64,000 nt of DNA. Origin: Austwickia sp. (lineage in GTDB: Bacteria > Actinomycetota > Actinomycetes > Actinomycetales > Dermatophilaceae). The notes beneath the pieces are model-generated. The model worked only from the letters and a program-made list of their open reading frames with translations. It was not told where the DNA came from and searched no databases. The stretch is taken from contig JADJTI010000004.1 of NCBI GenBank assembly GCA_016711265.1, positions 310,001-374,000 of the forward strand, in the 5' to 3' direction. Within the stretch, counting starts at the first letter, position 1; the number at the start of each line of letters is the position of its first letter. The translations under genes were made by a program, and so were the position numbers. This document shows positions 41,279 through 50,017 of the stretch, in pieces.

Positions 41279-41692
41279 GTGGCACGCCTAGCAACCACAA
41301 CGTTCGACACGCTCCGCCCGCGACTGCTGGCGGAGTTCTGGTCGATTGTGACCGACCAACCCATCGTCTGCGATTGGGGTCGGTACGTCGCGCTGGACGG
41401 AATGCCAAGCCTGGCCTTCCACTATGTCCCGGACCCGACGCCCGGCAAGAACCGGATTCACGTCGACTTGTTCACCGACGACAGCGGTAGTGAGATCGAC
41501 CGGCTGTTGGACGCCGGAGCGACCTTGGTGTCCACGGTGGTCCAGCCCGGGGCGAGCTGGACGGTCCTGGCCGATCCCGACGGTAACCTGTTCTGCCTGG
41601 TGGACAGCATCAACCCGGAAGAATGGGACGAGGGCGGGCCGGACGCCGCGACCACGATGGCCCGCTTCCGGGGCGCCGATCAATCCCGCTGA
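41279..41692 (+). CDS. VOC/glyoxalase-like domain protein
   Basis: Protein of 137 residues with one vicinal-oxygen-chelate unit (Glyoxalase_6-like). Strands ARLATTTFDTLRPRLLAEFW, RIHVDLFTDDSGSEIDRLLD and SWTVLADPDGNLFCLVD follow the usual beta-alpha-beta-beta-beta order; His in RIHVDL and the DPDGNLFCL motif are the family marks. Substrate is unknown; many members bind small molecules or metals. GTG at 41279. It ends at array B copy 2. Confidence 0.85.
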   Translation: MARLATTTFDTLRPRLLAEFWSIVTDQPIVCDWGRYVALDGMPSLAFHYVPDPTPGKNRIHVDLFTDDSGSEIDRLLDAGATLVSTVVQPGASWTVLADPDGNLFCLVDSINPEEWDEGGPDAATTMARFRGADQSR

Positions 41693-41702
41693 TCTGGTCG
41701 CT

Positions 41703-41844
41703 CGAACCCACCTGCGCCCGTCGAACCCACCTCCGCCCGTCGAACCACCTGCGCCCGTCGAACCCACCTCCGCCCGTCGAACCCACGAAGCTTCGTGGGT
41801 TCGAGCGAGGGACGTGGGTCCGGGCGAGGGACGTGGGTCCGGGC
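41703..41844. repeat. Intergenic array B, copy 2 (inverted arrays around a palindrome)
   Basis: Left half: four 18-19 bp units CGAACCCACCTGCGCCCGT starting 41703, 41722, 41741 and 41759. Centre: palindrome ACCCACGAAGCTTCGTGGGT at 41781-41800, identical to the one at 29454-29473. Right half: units GTGGGTCCGGGCGAGGGAC starting 41795, 41814 and 41833 (partial). It fills the gap between the convergent VOC and M13 peptidase genes. Confidence 0.88.
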
Positions 41845-41846
41845 GG

Positions 41847-43907
41847 TCACCAGATGCGGACGCGGTCCGGCTCGGGCAGCCACAACCCGTCGGACTCGGT
41901 GACCCCGAACGCCTCGTAGAACTCGACCAGGTTGCGCACGATGTTGGCCCGGAACTCGGCCGGGGCGTGCGGGTCGATCGAGAGCAGCCGGCGCGCCTCT
42001 TCCGGGCGGATCTGGATCCGCCACACCTGCGCCCACCCCAGGAAGAACCGCTGCCATCCGGTGAGGCCGTCGATCTCCGGCGCCGGCCGATCCCCCAGGG
42101 AGAGCCGATAGGCCAGGTGCGCGATCGTCAGTCCGCCCAGGTCGCCGATGTTCTCGCCCACCGTCAGCGCACCGTTCACCCGATCACCATCGCCCGCCCC
42201 GTGCTCGTCCAGCCCCTGCGCACCCCTCAGCACCCGGGGGGTGAACCCGTCGTACTGCCGGATCAACGCCGCCGCCAGCTCGTCGAACGCGGCCCGGTCC
42301 TGCTCGGTCCACCAGTCCGTGAGGGTGCCGTGGCCGTCGTACCGGCTGCCCTGATCATCGAAACCGTGGCCGATCTCGTGGCCGATGACCGCGCCGATCC
42401 CGCCGTAGTTCACGGCATCGTCGGCGGCCAGGTCGAAGAACGGCGGCTGCAGGATCGCGGCCGGGAACACGATCTCGTTCATCCCCGGGTTGTAGTAGGC
42501 GTTCACCGTCTGCGGTGTCATCAGCCACTCGGTCCGGTCGATCGGGCCGCCAATCTTGGACCAGTCGCGGTCGGTGTCGAACGCCGACGCCGCCCGGATG
42601 TTGCCCACCAGGTCGCCCGCCCGCATCGTCAGTCCGGTGTACTCCCGCCACCGATCCGGGTACCCGATCTTGGCGGTGAACAGCTCGAGCTTGGCCAACG
42701 CCTTCTCCCGGGTCGCCGGGCTCATCCAGGACAGTTCGGCGATGTCCTGGCGGTACGCCTGGGTCAAATGCCCCACCAGCGTGACCATCCGGTCCTTGGC
42801 CGCCGGCGGGAAGTGCGCCTCGACGTACATCCGGCCGGCGGCCTCCCCGACGAGGGCGTCGACCAGCTTGATCGCGCGCTTCCACCGGTCCCGCTGGGCG
42901 GGCGCCCCGGTGAGCCGGCGCAGGTGGAAGTCGAAGTGCTCGGCCACCAGCGGGGCATGCAGGTACGGCGCGAAGGTGTGGCCCACGCTCGCCCGGGCCC
43001 AGGACCGCCAGGCCGCCATCGGCAGTTCGGCGCAGGCCTGTGACAACGCCTGCAGGTAGCTCGGCTGCCGCACCACCACCTGCGCGAACGCCGCCTCGGA
43101 GGCGCCCAGGGCGCAGCGCCAGGTCGACCAGGGCACCTGCGGCGCGAGCTCCTCCAGACCGGCGAAATCCAGCTTGGTGTAGGACTTGACCGAGTCGCGA
43201 GCTGTGACCCGGTCCCAGTGCCCGGCGGCCAGCCGGGACTCCACGGCCAGGACCGCGTCGGCCTCGGCGGCCGGGTCGGCGCTGCCCAGCAGGCCGAACA
43301 GGTTGCGCAGGTGCACCCCGTACGCCGCCAGCACCTCGGCGTGCGCCGGATCCCGGTAGTACGACTCGTCCGGCAGGCCCAGCCCGCTCTGGTGCAGGTA
43401 CACGACGTACTGGTCGGAGGCCCGGTCATCGGTCGTGACCCAGGCGGTCACCGCACCGCCGACGCCCTCACGCTGCAACCTGCCCAGCTCGCGCCACAGC
43501 TCGGGCAGGTCTTGGACGGCGTCGAGCCGGCGCAGGTCCTCCGCGATGGGGGTCAGCCCCAGGGCGTCGCAGCGGGCATCGTCGAGCATCGAGGCGTACA
43601 CCGCACCGACCATCGCGGCCAGCCCGTCCAGGTCGTCCGCGCCGGCCGGTCCGACCGCCGCCTGAAGCTCGGCGGCCGCGCGGGCCGCGGCTCGATCCAG
43701 GAGTTCCCGCAACTGATCTTCGGTGCGCTCGGCGACCACGTCGAACGCCCCGTAGCGCCCCCGGTCCGCGGGGATCGGGGTGGCGTCCATCCAGCGCTGG
43801 TTGACGTGACCGAAGAGGTCGTCCTGGGCCCGGATGTCGTCGGCGAGCTCGCCGACGTTCACCCCACCGGCCAGCGGGTCCCCCTGGTCAGCGTGGTCAG
43901 CAGCCAC
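41847..43907 (-). CDS. pepO: M13 family zinc metallopeptidase (PepO/neprilysin-like)
   Basis: Endopeptidase of 686 residues. Zinc motif HEIGH (VIGHEIGHGFDDQGSRYDG near 512-530), third ligand Glu in LTVGENIGDLGG near 578, substrate-binding NAYYNP near 474, and the C-terminal VRIW typical of M13 enzymes. There is no signal peptide or TM, so this is the cytosolic bacterial PepO type that degrades oligopeptides. GTG at 43907; its start lies next to the stop of HMG-CoA lyase, suggesting co-transcription. Confidence 0.95.
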   Translation of the reverse strand: MAADHADQGDPLAGGVNVGELADDIRAQDDLFGHVNQRWMDATPIPADRGRYGAFDVVAERTEDQLRELLDRAAARAAAELQAAVGPAGADDLDGLAAMVGAVYASMLDDARCDALGLTPIAEDLRRLDAVQDLPELWRELGRLQREGVGGAVTAWVTTDDRASDQYVVYLHQSGLGLPDESYYRDPAHAEVLAAYGVHLRNLFGLLGSADPAAEADAVLAVESRLAAGHWDRVTARDSVKSYTKLDFAGLEELAPQVPWSTWRCALGASEAAFAQVVVRQPSYLQALSQACAELPMAAWRSWARASVGHTFAPYLHAPLVAEHFDFHLRRLTGAPAQRDRWKRAIKLVDALVGEAAGRMYVEAHFPPAAKDRMVTLVGHLTQAYRQDIAELSWMSPATREKALAKLELFTAKIGYPDRWREYTGLTMRAGDLVGNIRAASAFDTDRDWSKIGGPIDRTEWLMTPQTVNAYYNPGMNEIVFPAAILQPPFFDLAADDAVNYGGIGAVIGHEIGHGFDDQGSRYDGHGTLTDWWTEQDRAAFDELAAALIRQYDGFTPRVLRGAQGLDEHGAGDGDRVNGALTVGENIGDLGGLTIAHLAYRLSLGDRPAPEIDGLTGWQRFFLGWAQVWRIQIRPEEARRLLSIDPHAPAEFRANIVRNLVEFYEAFGVTESDGLWLPEPDRVRIW

Positions 43908-43908
43908 G

Positions 43909-44841
43909 TCAGGCCGCCGACAGGGCGCGCACGACCCGGGAGGGGGCCGGGCGTCCCAGATACTCGGCCATCCACCGGCTGGTCTCGACCAAAGCCGTCA
44001 GGTCGACGCCGGTCGAGATCCCCATCCCCTGCAGCGCCCAGACGACGTCCTCGGTGGCCAGGTTGCCGGTGGCGCTCTTGGCGTACGGGCAGCCGCCCAG
44101 GCCACCGGCGGAGGCATCCACGATGCCGATCCCGTGCCGAACCGCGGCGAGGGTGTTCGACAGGGCCTGCCCGTAGGTGTCGTGGAAGTGCACGGCGATC
44201 TTGTCCAGGTCGATGCCGCCCTCCACCAGGGCGTCGATGAGGCGTTCGACGTGGCCGGGGGTGGCCACGCCGATGGTGTCGCCGAGGCTGAGTTCGTCGC
44301 AGCCGAGGTCCATCATGGCGCGGGCGACGTGAACCACCTGCCCGACCGGTACGTCGCCCTCCCAGGGGTCCCCGAAGCACATCGAGACGTACGCGCGGAC
44401 CCACGCACCGGCGTCCTTGGCGCGGTTCACCACCGGCTCGAACATGGTCAGCGACTCGGCGATGGTGCGGTTGAGGTTCTTGGAGGCGAAGGTCTCGGTG
44501 GCGCTACCGAAGATCGCGATGCTGGTCACCCCGAGGGCCAGCGCCCGCTCGAGGCCCTTGTCGTTGGGGCAGAGCACCGGGCGGTCCGGACCCAGCCCGT
44601 CGGCACCGAGCAGCCGGATCAACTCCTCGGCGTCGGCCAGCTGCGGCACCCACTTCGGGGACACGAACGAGGTCACCTCGATGGTCTTCAGCCCGGCGGC
44701 CAGCAGCCGGCGGACGAACTCGGCCTTGACCTCCACCGGTACGACGGTCGCCTCGTTCTGCAGTCCATCGCGGACCCCGACCTCGTAGATCCGGACCTGC
44801 TGCGGGGTACCGGCTGCCGGTTCGAGCTGCGGCTGACGCAT
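43909..44841 (-). CDS. mvaB: Hydroxymethylglutaryl-CoA lyase
   Basis: TIM-barrel lyase of 310 residues that splits HMG-CoA to acetyl-CoA and acetoacetate, the last step of leucine breakdown and ketone-body formation. Landmarks: EVGVRDGLQNE near 19-29 (metal and substrate residues), SFVSPKWVPQLAD, HFHDTYGQALSN near 223-234 with metal-binding His, and GGLGGCPYAKSATGN near 254-268 carrying the active-site Cys. ATG at 44841 chosen for AAGGAG upstream. Links to the CoA-transferase cluster at 53-58 kb through acetoacetate. Confidence 0.95.
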   Translation of the reverse strand: MRQPQLEPAAGTPQQVRIYEVGVRDGLQNEATVVPVEVKAEFVRRLLAAGLKTIEVTSFVSPKWVPQLADAEELIRLLGADGLGPDRPVLCPNDKGLERALALGVTSIAIFGSATETFASKNLNRTIAESLTMFEPVVNRAKDAGAWVRAYVSMCFGDPWEGDVPVGQVVHVARAMMDLGCDELSLGDTIGVATPGHVERLIDALVEGGIDLDKIAVHFHDTYGQALSNTLAAVRHGIGIVDASAGGLGGCPYAKSATGNLATEDVVWALQGMGISTGVDLTALVETSRWMAEYLGRPAPSRVVRALSAA

Positions 44842-44924
44842 GGCTGACACTCCTTGGCGGCGAGGTCGTCTGTCGTGGGGGCGGGTTGAGGCCAGCTCCC
44901 ATCATGGCGCACCGACGCGGCAGA

Positions 44925-45866
44925 TCAGTCGTCCATCGCCTCGATCCCGAGGACCGCGAGCTCGGCCATGCGCTCGCGCAGGTGCTGCACGAGCTGGGCG
45001 GGCGGCGGCTCCCAGTCGAGGATCTCCTCGACCACCACCAGCGGCTCCCGGGTGCGGTACGAGCGCGTCGGGTTGCCGGGGAAGCGCTTGTCGGTGACGT
45101 TCGGGTCGTCTTCGATGCGGCCGCGCGGTTCCACCCGGTACACCCGCGGCGGTCCGTCACCGTCGGCCAGGACGGCTGCCAGGGGCGCGCCCTCGCGACT
45201 GGCCGTGAGGTAGATGTGCTGGGAGGTCCTGCGGGAACCGTAGTTGGAGCGCCACCCCGCAGTCAGCTCGTCGCCCGGGAGGACATCGGCCCGGGTGCCG
45301 TGGAAGAACGGCCCAGTGTCCTCGACCACCCGGGGTGGCGGCGGGGGGTCGCGCAACAGGCTGTCGAGCCGGTGCAGGAGTACGGCGACCCGGCCGCGTC
45401 CCACCGACGCTCGGGGATAGCGGCCCAGCACGTCACGGACCACCGGGGTGATCCGCCTGGCGGAGGCGGTGATCAGGTACTCGGCGACCACGGGGTCTTC
45501 GCCCTGGGCGAGCTCGCCGGCCCTGGCGGCGTGGGCGGCCGCACCGAGGATGTGGCCCAGCTGGGTTGCCGTGGCCAAGGGATGCAGGTACCCCGCCGCA
45601 GCCGCTGCGCCCGCGGCGTAGGCGGCATGCCGTGCCGGGTCACTGACCGCTTCCCGGGCCGCGCGGTTGGCTGCCACCGCGGTGACCCGCTGCAGCCGGG
45701 ACCGGGGCGCGCCTTCGGCGAAGGTGCGCGCAGCTTCCAGGGCCTGAGCCGGACGGGGGTCATCGGGATGCTCCCGCCCGAAGAGCACCAGGGACGGCTC
45801 GGCGCAGTCGGCCGCATAGCCGGCCACAGCGCGCAACTCGTCCAGGGCCAGCGGGATCCGACTCAC
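44925..45866 (-). CDS. Fusion of immunity-like helical domain and rifampin ADP-ribosyltransferase (Arr)
   Basis: Protein of 313 residues with two parts. Residues 1-172 form an all-helical Ala-rich domain (LALDELRAVAGYAADCAEPS, YLHPLATATQLGHILGAAAH) like that of putative immunity proteins of the Imm5-like class. Residues 182-290 match Arr: PFFHGTRADVLPGDELTAGW (His189), SQHIYLTASREGAPLAAVLA (Tyr219), and EDDPNVTDKRFPGNPTRSYR (Asp253/254). His, Tyr and Asp correspond to residues that make Arr modify rifampin with NAD+. The fusion partner suggests another or additional target. GTG start. Usual Arr proteins are about 140 residues. Confidence 0.82.
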   Translation of the reverse strand: MSRIPLALDELRAVAGYAADCAEPSLVLFGREHPDDPRPAQALEAARTFAEGAPRSRLQRVTAVAANRAAREAVSDPARHAAYAAGAAAAAGYLHPLATATQLGHILGAAAHAARAGELAQGEDPVVAEYLITASARRITPVVRDVLGRYPRASVGRGRVAVLLHRLDSLLRDPPPPPRVVEDTGPFFHGTRADVLPGDELTAGWRSNYGSRRTSQHIYLTASREGAPLAAVLADGDGPPRVYRVEPRGRIEDDPNVTDKRFPGNPTRSYRTREPLVVVEEILDWEPPPAQLVQHLRERMAELAVLGIEAMDD

Positions 45867-45940
45867 GGGTGTCCCCACCCAGCGACTCTCGCACAGCCAT
45901 CGCGCAGCGGCCACCGGCACCCGGGCCGGAAGCCGGTTCG

Positions 45941-47125
45941 TCAGCGGCCCAGGGCCTTCTGGATGCCCGCGGCCAGCGCGTGCGCCTCCTTCAGGCGGTA
46001 CGTCCGCGAGGTGAGCAGCGCCGCATCTCCGGTGTTGCGCATATTCCCCGCCTCGAGCATCACCGCGGGCACCTCCGACAGGTTCAGCCCGGCGATGTCG
46101 GTCCGTCGGGTGATCGCGATGCCGGCGCCGGTGTACGTCGAGCGCGGCATCCCGGTTCCCTTGGCGAACTCGTCGCGGATCGTGGTGGCCATCGCCAGCG
46201 ACTTCGACGTCACCGCGGCACCCCCGGCCATGCTGCGTGAGGTGATGATGTGGAACCCGCGGGCCGCCCGCGCGGTGTTGCCGTCGGCGTGCACGGAGAC
46301 CACCAGGTCGGCGCGGGCCCGGTTGCCGATGGCGGCGCGTTCGTCGACACACGGCCCGATGCTCGCGTCGTTGGGCCTGGTCAGGATGACGGTGGCGCCG
46401 CGCTCGCGCAGCAGGGCCGCGAGATTGACGACCACGTCCCAGTTGTGCGCATGCTCGGGGTACCCACTGTCGGTCTGGGTCCCAGAGGTGTTGCACGCCT
46501 TCTTCTTGCCGCCACCCATCGGCACCTGACGAGCGAAAATGGTGGCGTCCGAGACCCCGTTGTGCCCGGGGTCCAACACAATGAAGGTGCCGGTCATGGC
46601 GAGTCGCGGGGTGTCCGGCAGGGTGGCCAGGCGAACCCCGCCGACGCTGGGTTTCTTGGCCGTGTACGGCGAGAAGTAGGCCCCCTCGAACAGGTTTCCG
46701 GTCCGCGGGGTTCGGGGTGCGCTCGGCGCGGCGGCGGCACCGGCGGCGGTGGTGGAGCTGGTAGCGGCTGGCGTGGTAGCGGCGGGCGTGGTCCCGACGC
46801 TGGAGGTGGCCGGCGTACTCGCGGCCGGCGTGGCCCCGGTGTCCGCCAGCCCGACGGTCGTCGCCGACGACACCGGCACGGTCACGGTGACGGTCACCGT
46901 TTCGGGGGTCGGTTCGGGGGTCGCTTCGGCGGTCGGCTGTGGATCGGCGGACGCTGCGCTCGCGGCGGCGCGGGTGGGAGTGGCCACGGCGCTCGTGGAG
47001 GCGGCCGTCGACAGGGAGAACCCGGTGCCCATCACCAGGGCGGCCACGATCGCGGCGGCCGCGACCGCCACACCGAGCCCGATGCCCAGGACGCTCAGCG
47101 TCCGATCCACCCCGGGTTTGCCCAC
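45941..47125 (-). CDS. N-acetylmuramoyl-L-alanine amidase (Amidase_3), membrane-anchored
   Basis: Zinc amidase of 394 residues that cuts the muramic acid–peptide bond of peptidoglycan. An uncleaved TM anchor (LSVLGIGLGVAVAAAAIVAA near 10-30) is followed by a Ser/Thr/Ala/Pro-rich linker (35-150). The catalytic domain spans 175-390: FIVLDPGHNG (His ligand), NWDVVVNLAALLRERGATVI, VSVHADGN (second His) and the Glu of AVMLEAGNM. GTG at 47125 with GGAGG four bases upstream; the longer frame overlaps the divergent XPB gene. Probably wall turnover. Confidence 0.92.
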   Translation of the reverse strand: MGKPGVDRTLSVLGIGLGVAVAAAAIVAALVMGTGFSLSTAASTSAVATPTRAAASAASADPQPTAEATPEPTPETVTVTVTVPVSSATTVGLADTGATPAASTPATSSVGTTPAATTPAATSSTTAAGAAAAPSAPRTPRTGNLFEGAYFSPYTAKKPSVGGVRLATLPDTPRLAMTGTFIVLDPGHNGVSDATIFARQVPMGGGKKKACNTSGTQTDSGYPEHAHNWDVVVNLAALLRERGATVILTRPNDASIGPCVDERAAIGNRARADLVVSVHADGNTARAARGFHIITSRSMAGGAAVTSKSLAMATTIRDEFAKGTGMPRSTYTGAGIAITRRTDIAGLNLSEVPAVMLEAGNMRNTGDAALLTSRTYRLKEAHALAAGIQKALGR

Positions 47126-47327
47126 AGATCCTCCCGACCTCGCCGCCGTCCTATCGACCGCCGCCACGACGACCTGACGGTCCCGACGTACCGCGACGTT
47201 CCCGGCCGGGCGACGCGCGAGGCCGTTGACTGTTGAGGCGCTGGGCGCCCGCCGCGGCCGCCCGGGCGCTGTGAAGTTATCCAGCCTGGGAATGGCCCCG
47301 GCCCCGAGCTGCGTTGACATGCGCACC

Positions 47328-48998
47328 ATGCCCGAGGGACCCCTGATCGTGCAGTCCGACAAGTCCGTGCTGCTCGAAGTCGACCACCCGGACGCCGTCG
47401 CCGCCCGCCGCGCCATCGCCCCGTTCGCCGAGCTCGAACGCGCCCCGGAGCACGTGCACACCTACCGGGTGACGCCGCTCGGTCTGTGGAACGCCCGGGC
47501 TGCCGGCCACGACGCGGAGCAGGTCATCGACGCGTTGATCCGGCACAGTCGGTACGCCGTACCGCACGCCCTGCTCGTCGACATCGCCGACACGATGGAC
47601 CGGTACGGGCGGCTGACGCTGCGCAAACAGCCCGCCGCGCCGGACTCGGCCGACGCCGACCGGCTCGTGCTGACCACCACCGACCGGCCGGTGCTCGAAG
47701 AGATCCTGCGCAGTCGCCGGATCGCTCCCCTGCTCGGGGCCCGACTCGATGACTGCACGGTCGCCGTACATCCCAGCGAACGCGGCCGGCTCAAGCAGGA
47801 ACTGCTCAAGGTGGGGTGGCCCGCGCAGGACGAGGCCGGGTACGTCGACGGCGAGGCGCACCCGATCGAGCTGCGATCGGACGGCTGGGCGCTGCGGCCC
47901 TACCAGCAGCAGGCCGTCGACGGGTTCTGGCACGGCGGCTCGGGGGTGGTGGTGCTGCCCTGCGGGTCGGGCAAGACGCTGGTCGGGGCGGCCGCGATGG
48001 CCCGCTCCCAGACCACGGCGCTGGTGCTGGTGACGAACACGGTGGCGGCCCGGCAGTGGCGCGATGAGCTGTTGGCCCGGACCAGCCTGACCGAGGACGA
48101 GGTCGGTGAGTACTCCGGATCCCGGAAGGAGATCCGCCCGGTGACCATCGCGACGTACCAAGTGCTCACCACAAAACGCAAGGGCGCCTACGCCCACCTG
48201 GATCTGTTCGACGCCCGCGACTGGGGCCTGATCGTGTACGACGAGGTGCACCTGCTGCCCGCGCCGGTGTTCCGGATGACCGCCGACCTGCAGGCCCGGC
48301 GGCGGCTCGGGCTGACCGCCACGCTGGTCCGCGAGGACGGCCGGGAGCACGACGTGTTCAGCCTGATCGGGCCGAAACGGTACGACGCCCCGTGGAAGGA
48401 CATCGAGGCGCAGGGGTACATCGCGCCGGCCGACTGCACCGAGATCCGGGTGAGCCTGCCCGAGTCGTACCGGATGGCGTACGCGACCGCCGAACCCGAC
48501 GAGCGCTACCGGCTCGCCTCGTGCGCGCCGGTCAAGGATCGCGTGGTCGAAGAGCTGGTACGCCGGCACGCCGGTGAGCGCGTGCTGGTGATCGGGCAAT
48601 ACCTGGATCAACTGGACATGCTGGCGCAACGGCTGGACGCCGAGCTGATCACCGGGCAGACCTCGGTCGCGGCCCGGCAGCGGCTGTTCGAGGCGTTCCG
48701 GACCGGGGAGGTCACCCGGCTGGTGGTCTCCAAGGTGGCGAACTTCTCGGTCGACCTGCCCGAAGCGGGGGTGGCGATCCAGGTCAGCGGCACGTTCGGG
48801 TCCCGGCAGGAGGAGGCCCAACGGCTTGGGCGGGTGCTGCGACCCAAGCGGGACGGCCGGGCCGCGCACTTCTACACGGTGGTCGCCCGGGACACCGTGG
48901 ACGCCGACTTCGCGGCGCACCGGCAGCGCTTCCTGGCCGAGCAGGGCTACGCCTACCGGATCATCGACGCCGACGACCTGTCCGCCGACTCGGCCTGA
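47328..48998 (+). CDS. XPB/Rad25-type DNA helicase (ERCC3-like)
   Basis: SF2 3'-5' helicase of 556 residues used in DNA repair. An N-terminal DRD-like domain (1-180) precedes ALRPYQQQAVDGFWHG. Walker A is LPCGSGKT near 211-218, motif II is YDEVH near 304-308, motif III is LGLTATLVREDGREHDVFSL (including the XPB RED motif), and motifs V-VI are in VAIQVSGTFGSRQEEAQRLGRVLRPK-type sequence near 485-510. ATG at 47328 gives MPEGPLIVQSDKSVLLEVDH, as in mycobacterial homologues; an ATG at 47319 is possible. Its usual partner is the gene at 38815. Confidence 0.94.
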   Translation: MPEGPLIVQSDKSVLLEVDHPDAVAARRAIAPFAELERAPEHVHTYRVTPLGLWNARAAGHDAEQVIDALIRHSRYAVPHALLVDIADTMDRYGRLTLRKQPAAPDSADADRLVLTTTDRPVLEEILRSRRIAPLLGARLDDCTVAVHPSERGRLKQELLKVGWPAQDEAGYVDGEAHPIELRSDGWALRPYQQQAVDGFWHGGSGVVVLPCGSGKTLVGAAAMARSQTTALVLVTNTVAARQWRDELLARTSLTEDEVGEYSGSRKEIRPVTIATYQVLTTKRKGAYAHLDLFDARDWGLIVYDEVHLLPAPVFRMTADLQARRRLGLTATLVREDGREHDVFSLIGPKRYDAPWKDIEAQGYIAPADCTEIRVSLPESYRMAYATAEPDERYRLASCAPVKDRVVEELVRRHAGERVLVIGQYLDQLDMLAQRLDAELITGQTSVAARQRLFEAFRTGEVTRLVVSKVANFSVDLPEAGVAIQVSGTFGSRQEEAQRLGRVLRPKRDGRAAHFYTVVARDTVDADFAAHRQRFLAEQGYAYRIIDADDLSADSA

Positions 48999-49051
48999 CC
49001 CCGCGGACTGACGGTCCCCCGCCCGACATCCCCTGAACACTCCGCCATCAC

Positions 49052-49167
49052 GAAACGTCGATACCGCACCTACGCTCACCGCGAGACGTCGATTTCGCAC
49101 GTTCTGAGGCCGTTTTACGTGCGGAATCGACGTTTCGTCCACGGATTCGGTGCGGAATCGACGTCTC
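49052..49167. repeat. Intergenic array A, copy 2 (inverted 19-bp units)
   Basis: Two units GAAACGTCGATACCGCACC-like (49052 and 49083) and two inverted units GTGCGGAATCGACGTTTC-like (49118 and 49149), 19 bp each and nearly palindromic as a whole. Same unit family and layout as 3830-3946. It lies in the 304-bp gap between the XPB helicase and the PhoP-like regulator. Confidence 0.85.
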
Positions 49168-49252
49168 GCGGTAGGCCACGCACGCAACACGCCGTACGCC
49201 GCGCCTCACGCCGCACGCCCACACGCCCACGGACACGCCCACTGACACGCCG

Positions 49253-49281
49253 TACAGAGGGTATTCAGCGAATGCTCAGCG
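49253..49281 (+). promoter_or_regulatory. PhoP-like box, three 7-mers with 4-bp spacers
   Basis: TACAGAG, TTCAGCG and CTCAGCG begin at 49253, 49264 and 49275, an exact 11-bp period. Mycobacterial PhoP binds direct 7-mers (TCACAGC-like) with 4-bp spacers. Position 22 bp before the regulator ATG suggests autoregulation. Confidence 0.6.
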
Positions 49282-49302
49282 AACCGGGCGACCCTGGTGG
49301 GT

Positions 49303-50007
49303 ATGACTGCGCCGACCACGCCCGAGGCCCGACTCCTTGTCGTCGAGGACGAGCCAAACATCCGTGAGCTGCTGGCCACCTCGTTGCGGTTCGCCGGTTT
49401 CGAGGTACACACCGCCGCTGATGGGGCGGGCGCGGTGAGCGTCGCCGAGAAGGAGCAGCCCGACCTGGTGGTCCTTGACGTCATGCTGCCCGACCTCGAC
49501 GGTTTCGAGGTGACCCGGCGGCTGCGCGAACACGGTCGGCACATGCCGATCGTCTTCGTCACCGCCCGCGACTCGGTCGATGACAAGGTCAAGGGCCTCA
49601 CGGTCGGCGGCGACGACTACGTCACCAAGCCGTTCAGCCTCGAAGAGGTGGTTGCCCGGATCCGCGCCGTGTTGCGGCGGACTCGGGGCGACGTCTCCGA
49701 TGACGCCGTCCTGCGGTTCCACGACCTGGAGCTGAATGAGGACTCCCACGAGGTACGCCGCGGACGTCGGGTCATCGACGTCTCCCCCACCGAGTTCAAG
49801 CTGCTGCGGTACCTGCTGCTCAACCCGAACCGGGTGCTGTCCAAGGCTCAGATCCTGGACCACGTCTGGGACTACGACTTCCGGGGGGAGGCCGGCATCG
49901 TCGAGTCCTACATCTCCTACCTGCGGCGCAAGATCGACGTCGAGCCACCGGCGCTGATCCACACCCGCCGCGGCGTCGGGTACGTGCTGCGACTGCCCCC
50001 CGAATAG
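49303..50007 (+). CDS. OmpR-family response regulator, PhoP-like
   Basis: Regulator of 234 residues. Receiver: acidic residues in LLVVEDEPN, phospho-acceptor Asp in LVVLDVMLPDLDG near 56, Thr/Ser in FVTARDS, Lys in VTKPFSLEEVVARIRAVLRR. The winged helix is near 135-232 (VSPTEFKLLRYLLLNPNRVL, VESYISYLRRKI, HTRRGVGYVL). By eye it aligns closely with M. tuberculosis PhoP over most of its length. ATG at 49303 preferred; GTG at 49297 possible. Ten bp from the kinase gene. Confidence 0.93.
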   Translation: MTAPTTPEARLLVVEDEPNIRELLATSLRFAGFEVHTAADGAGAVSVAEKEQPDLVVLDVMLPDLDGFEVTRRLREHGRHMPIVFVTARDSVDDKVKGLTVGGDDYVTKPFSLEEVVARIRAVLRRTRGDVSDDAVLRFHDLELNEDSHEVRRGRRVIDVSPTEFKLLRYLLLNPNRVLSKAQILDHVWDYDFRGEAGIVESYISYLRRKIDVEPPALIHTRRGVGYVLRLPPE

Positions 50008-50017
50008 GCCCCACCCC

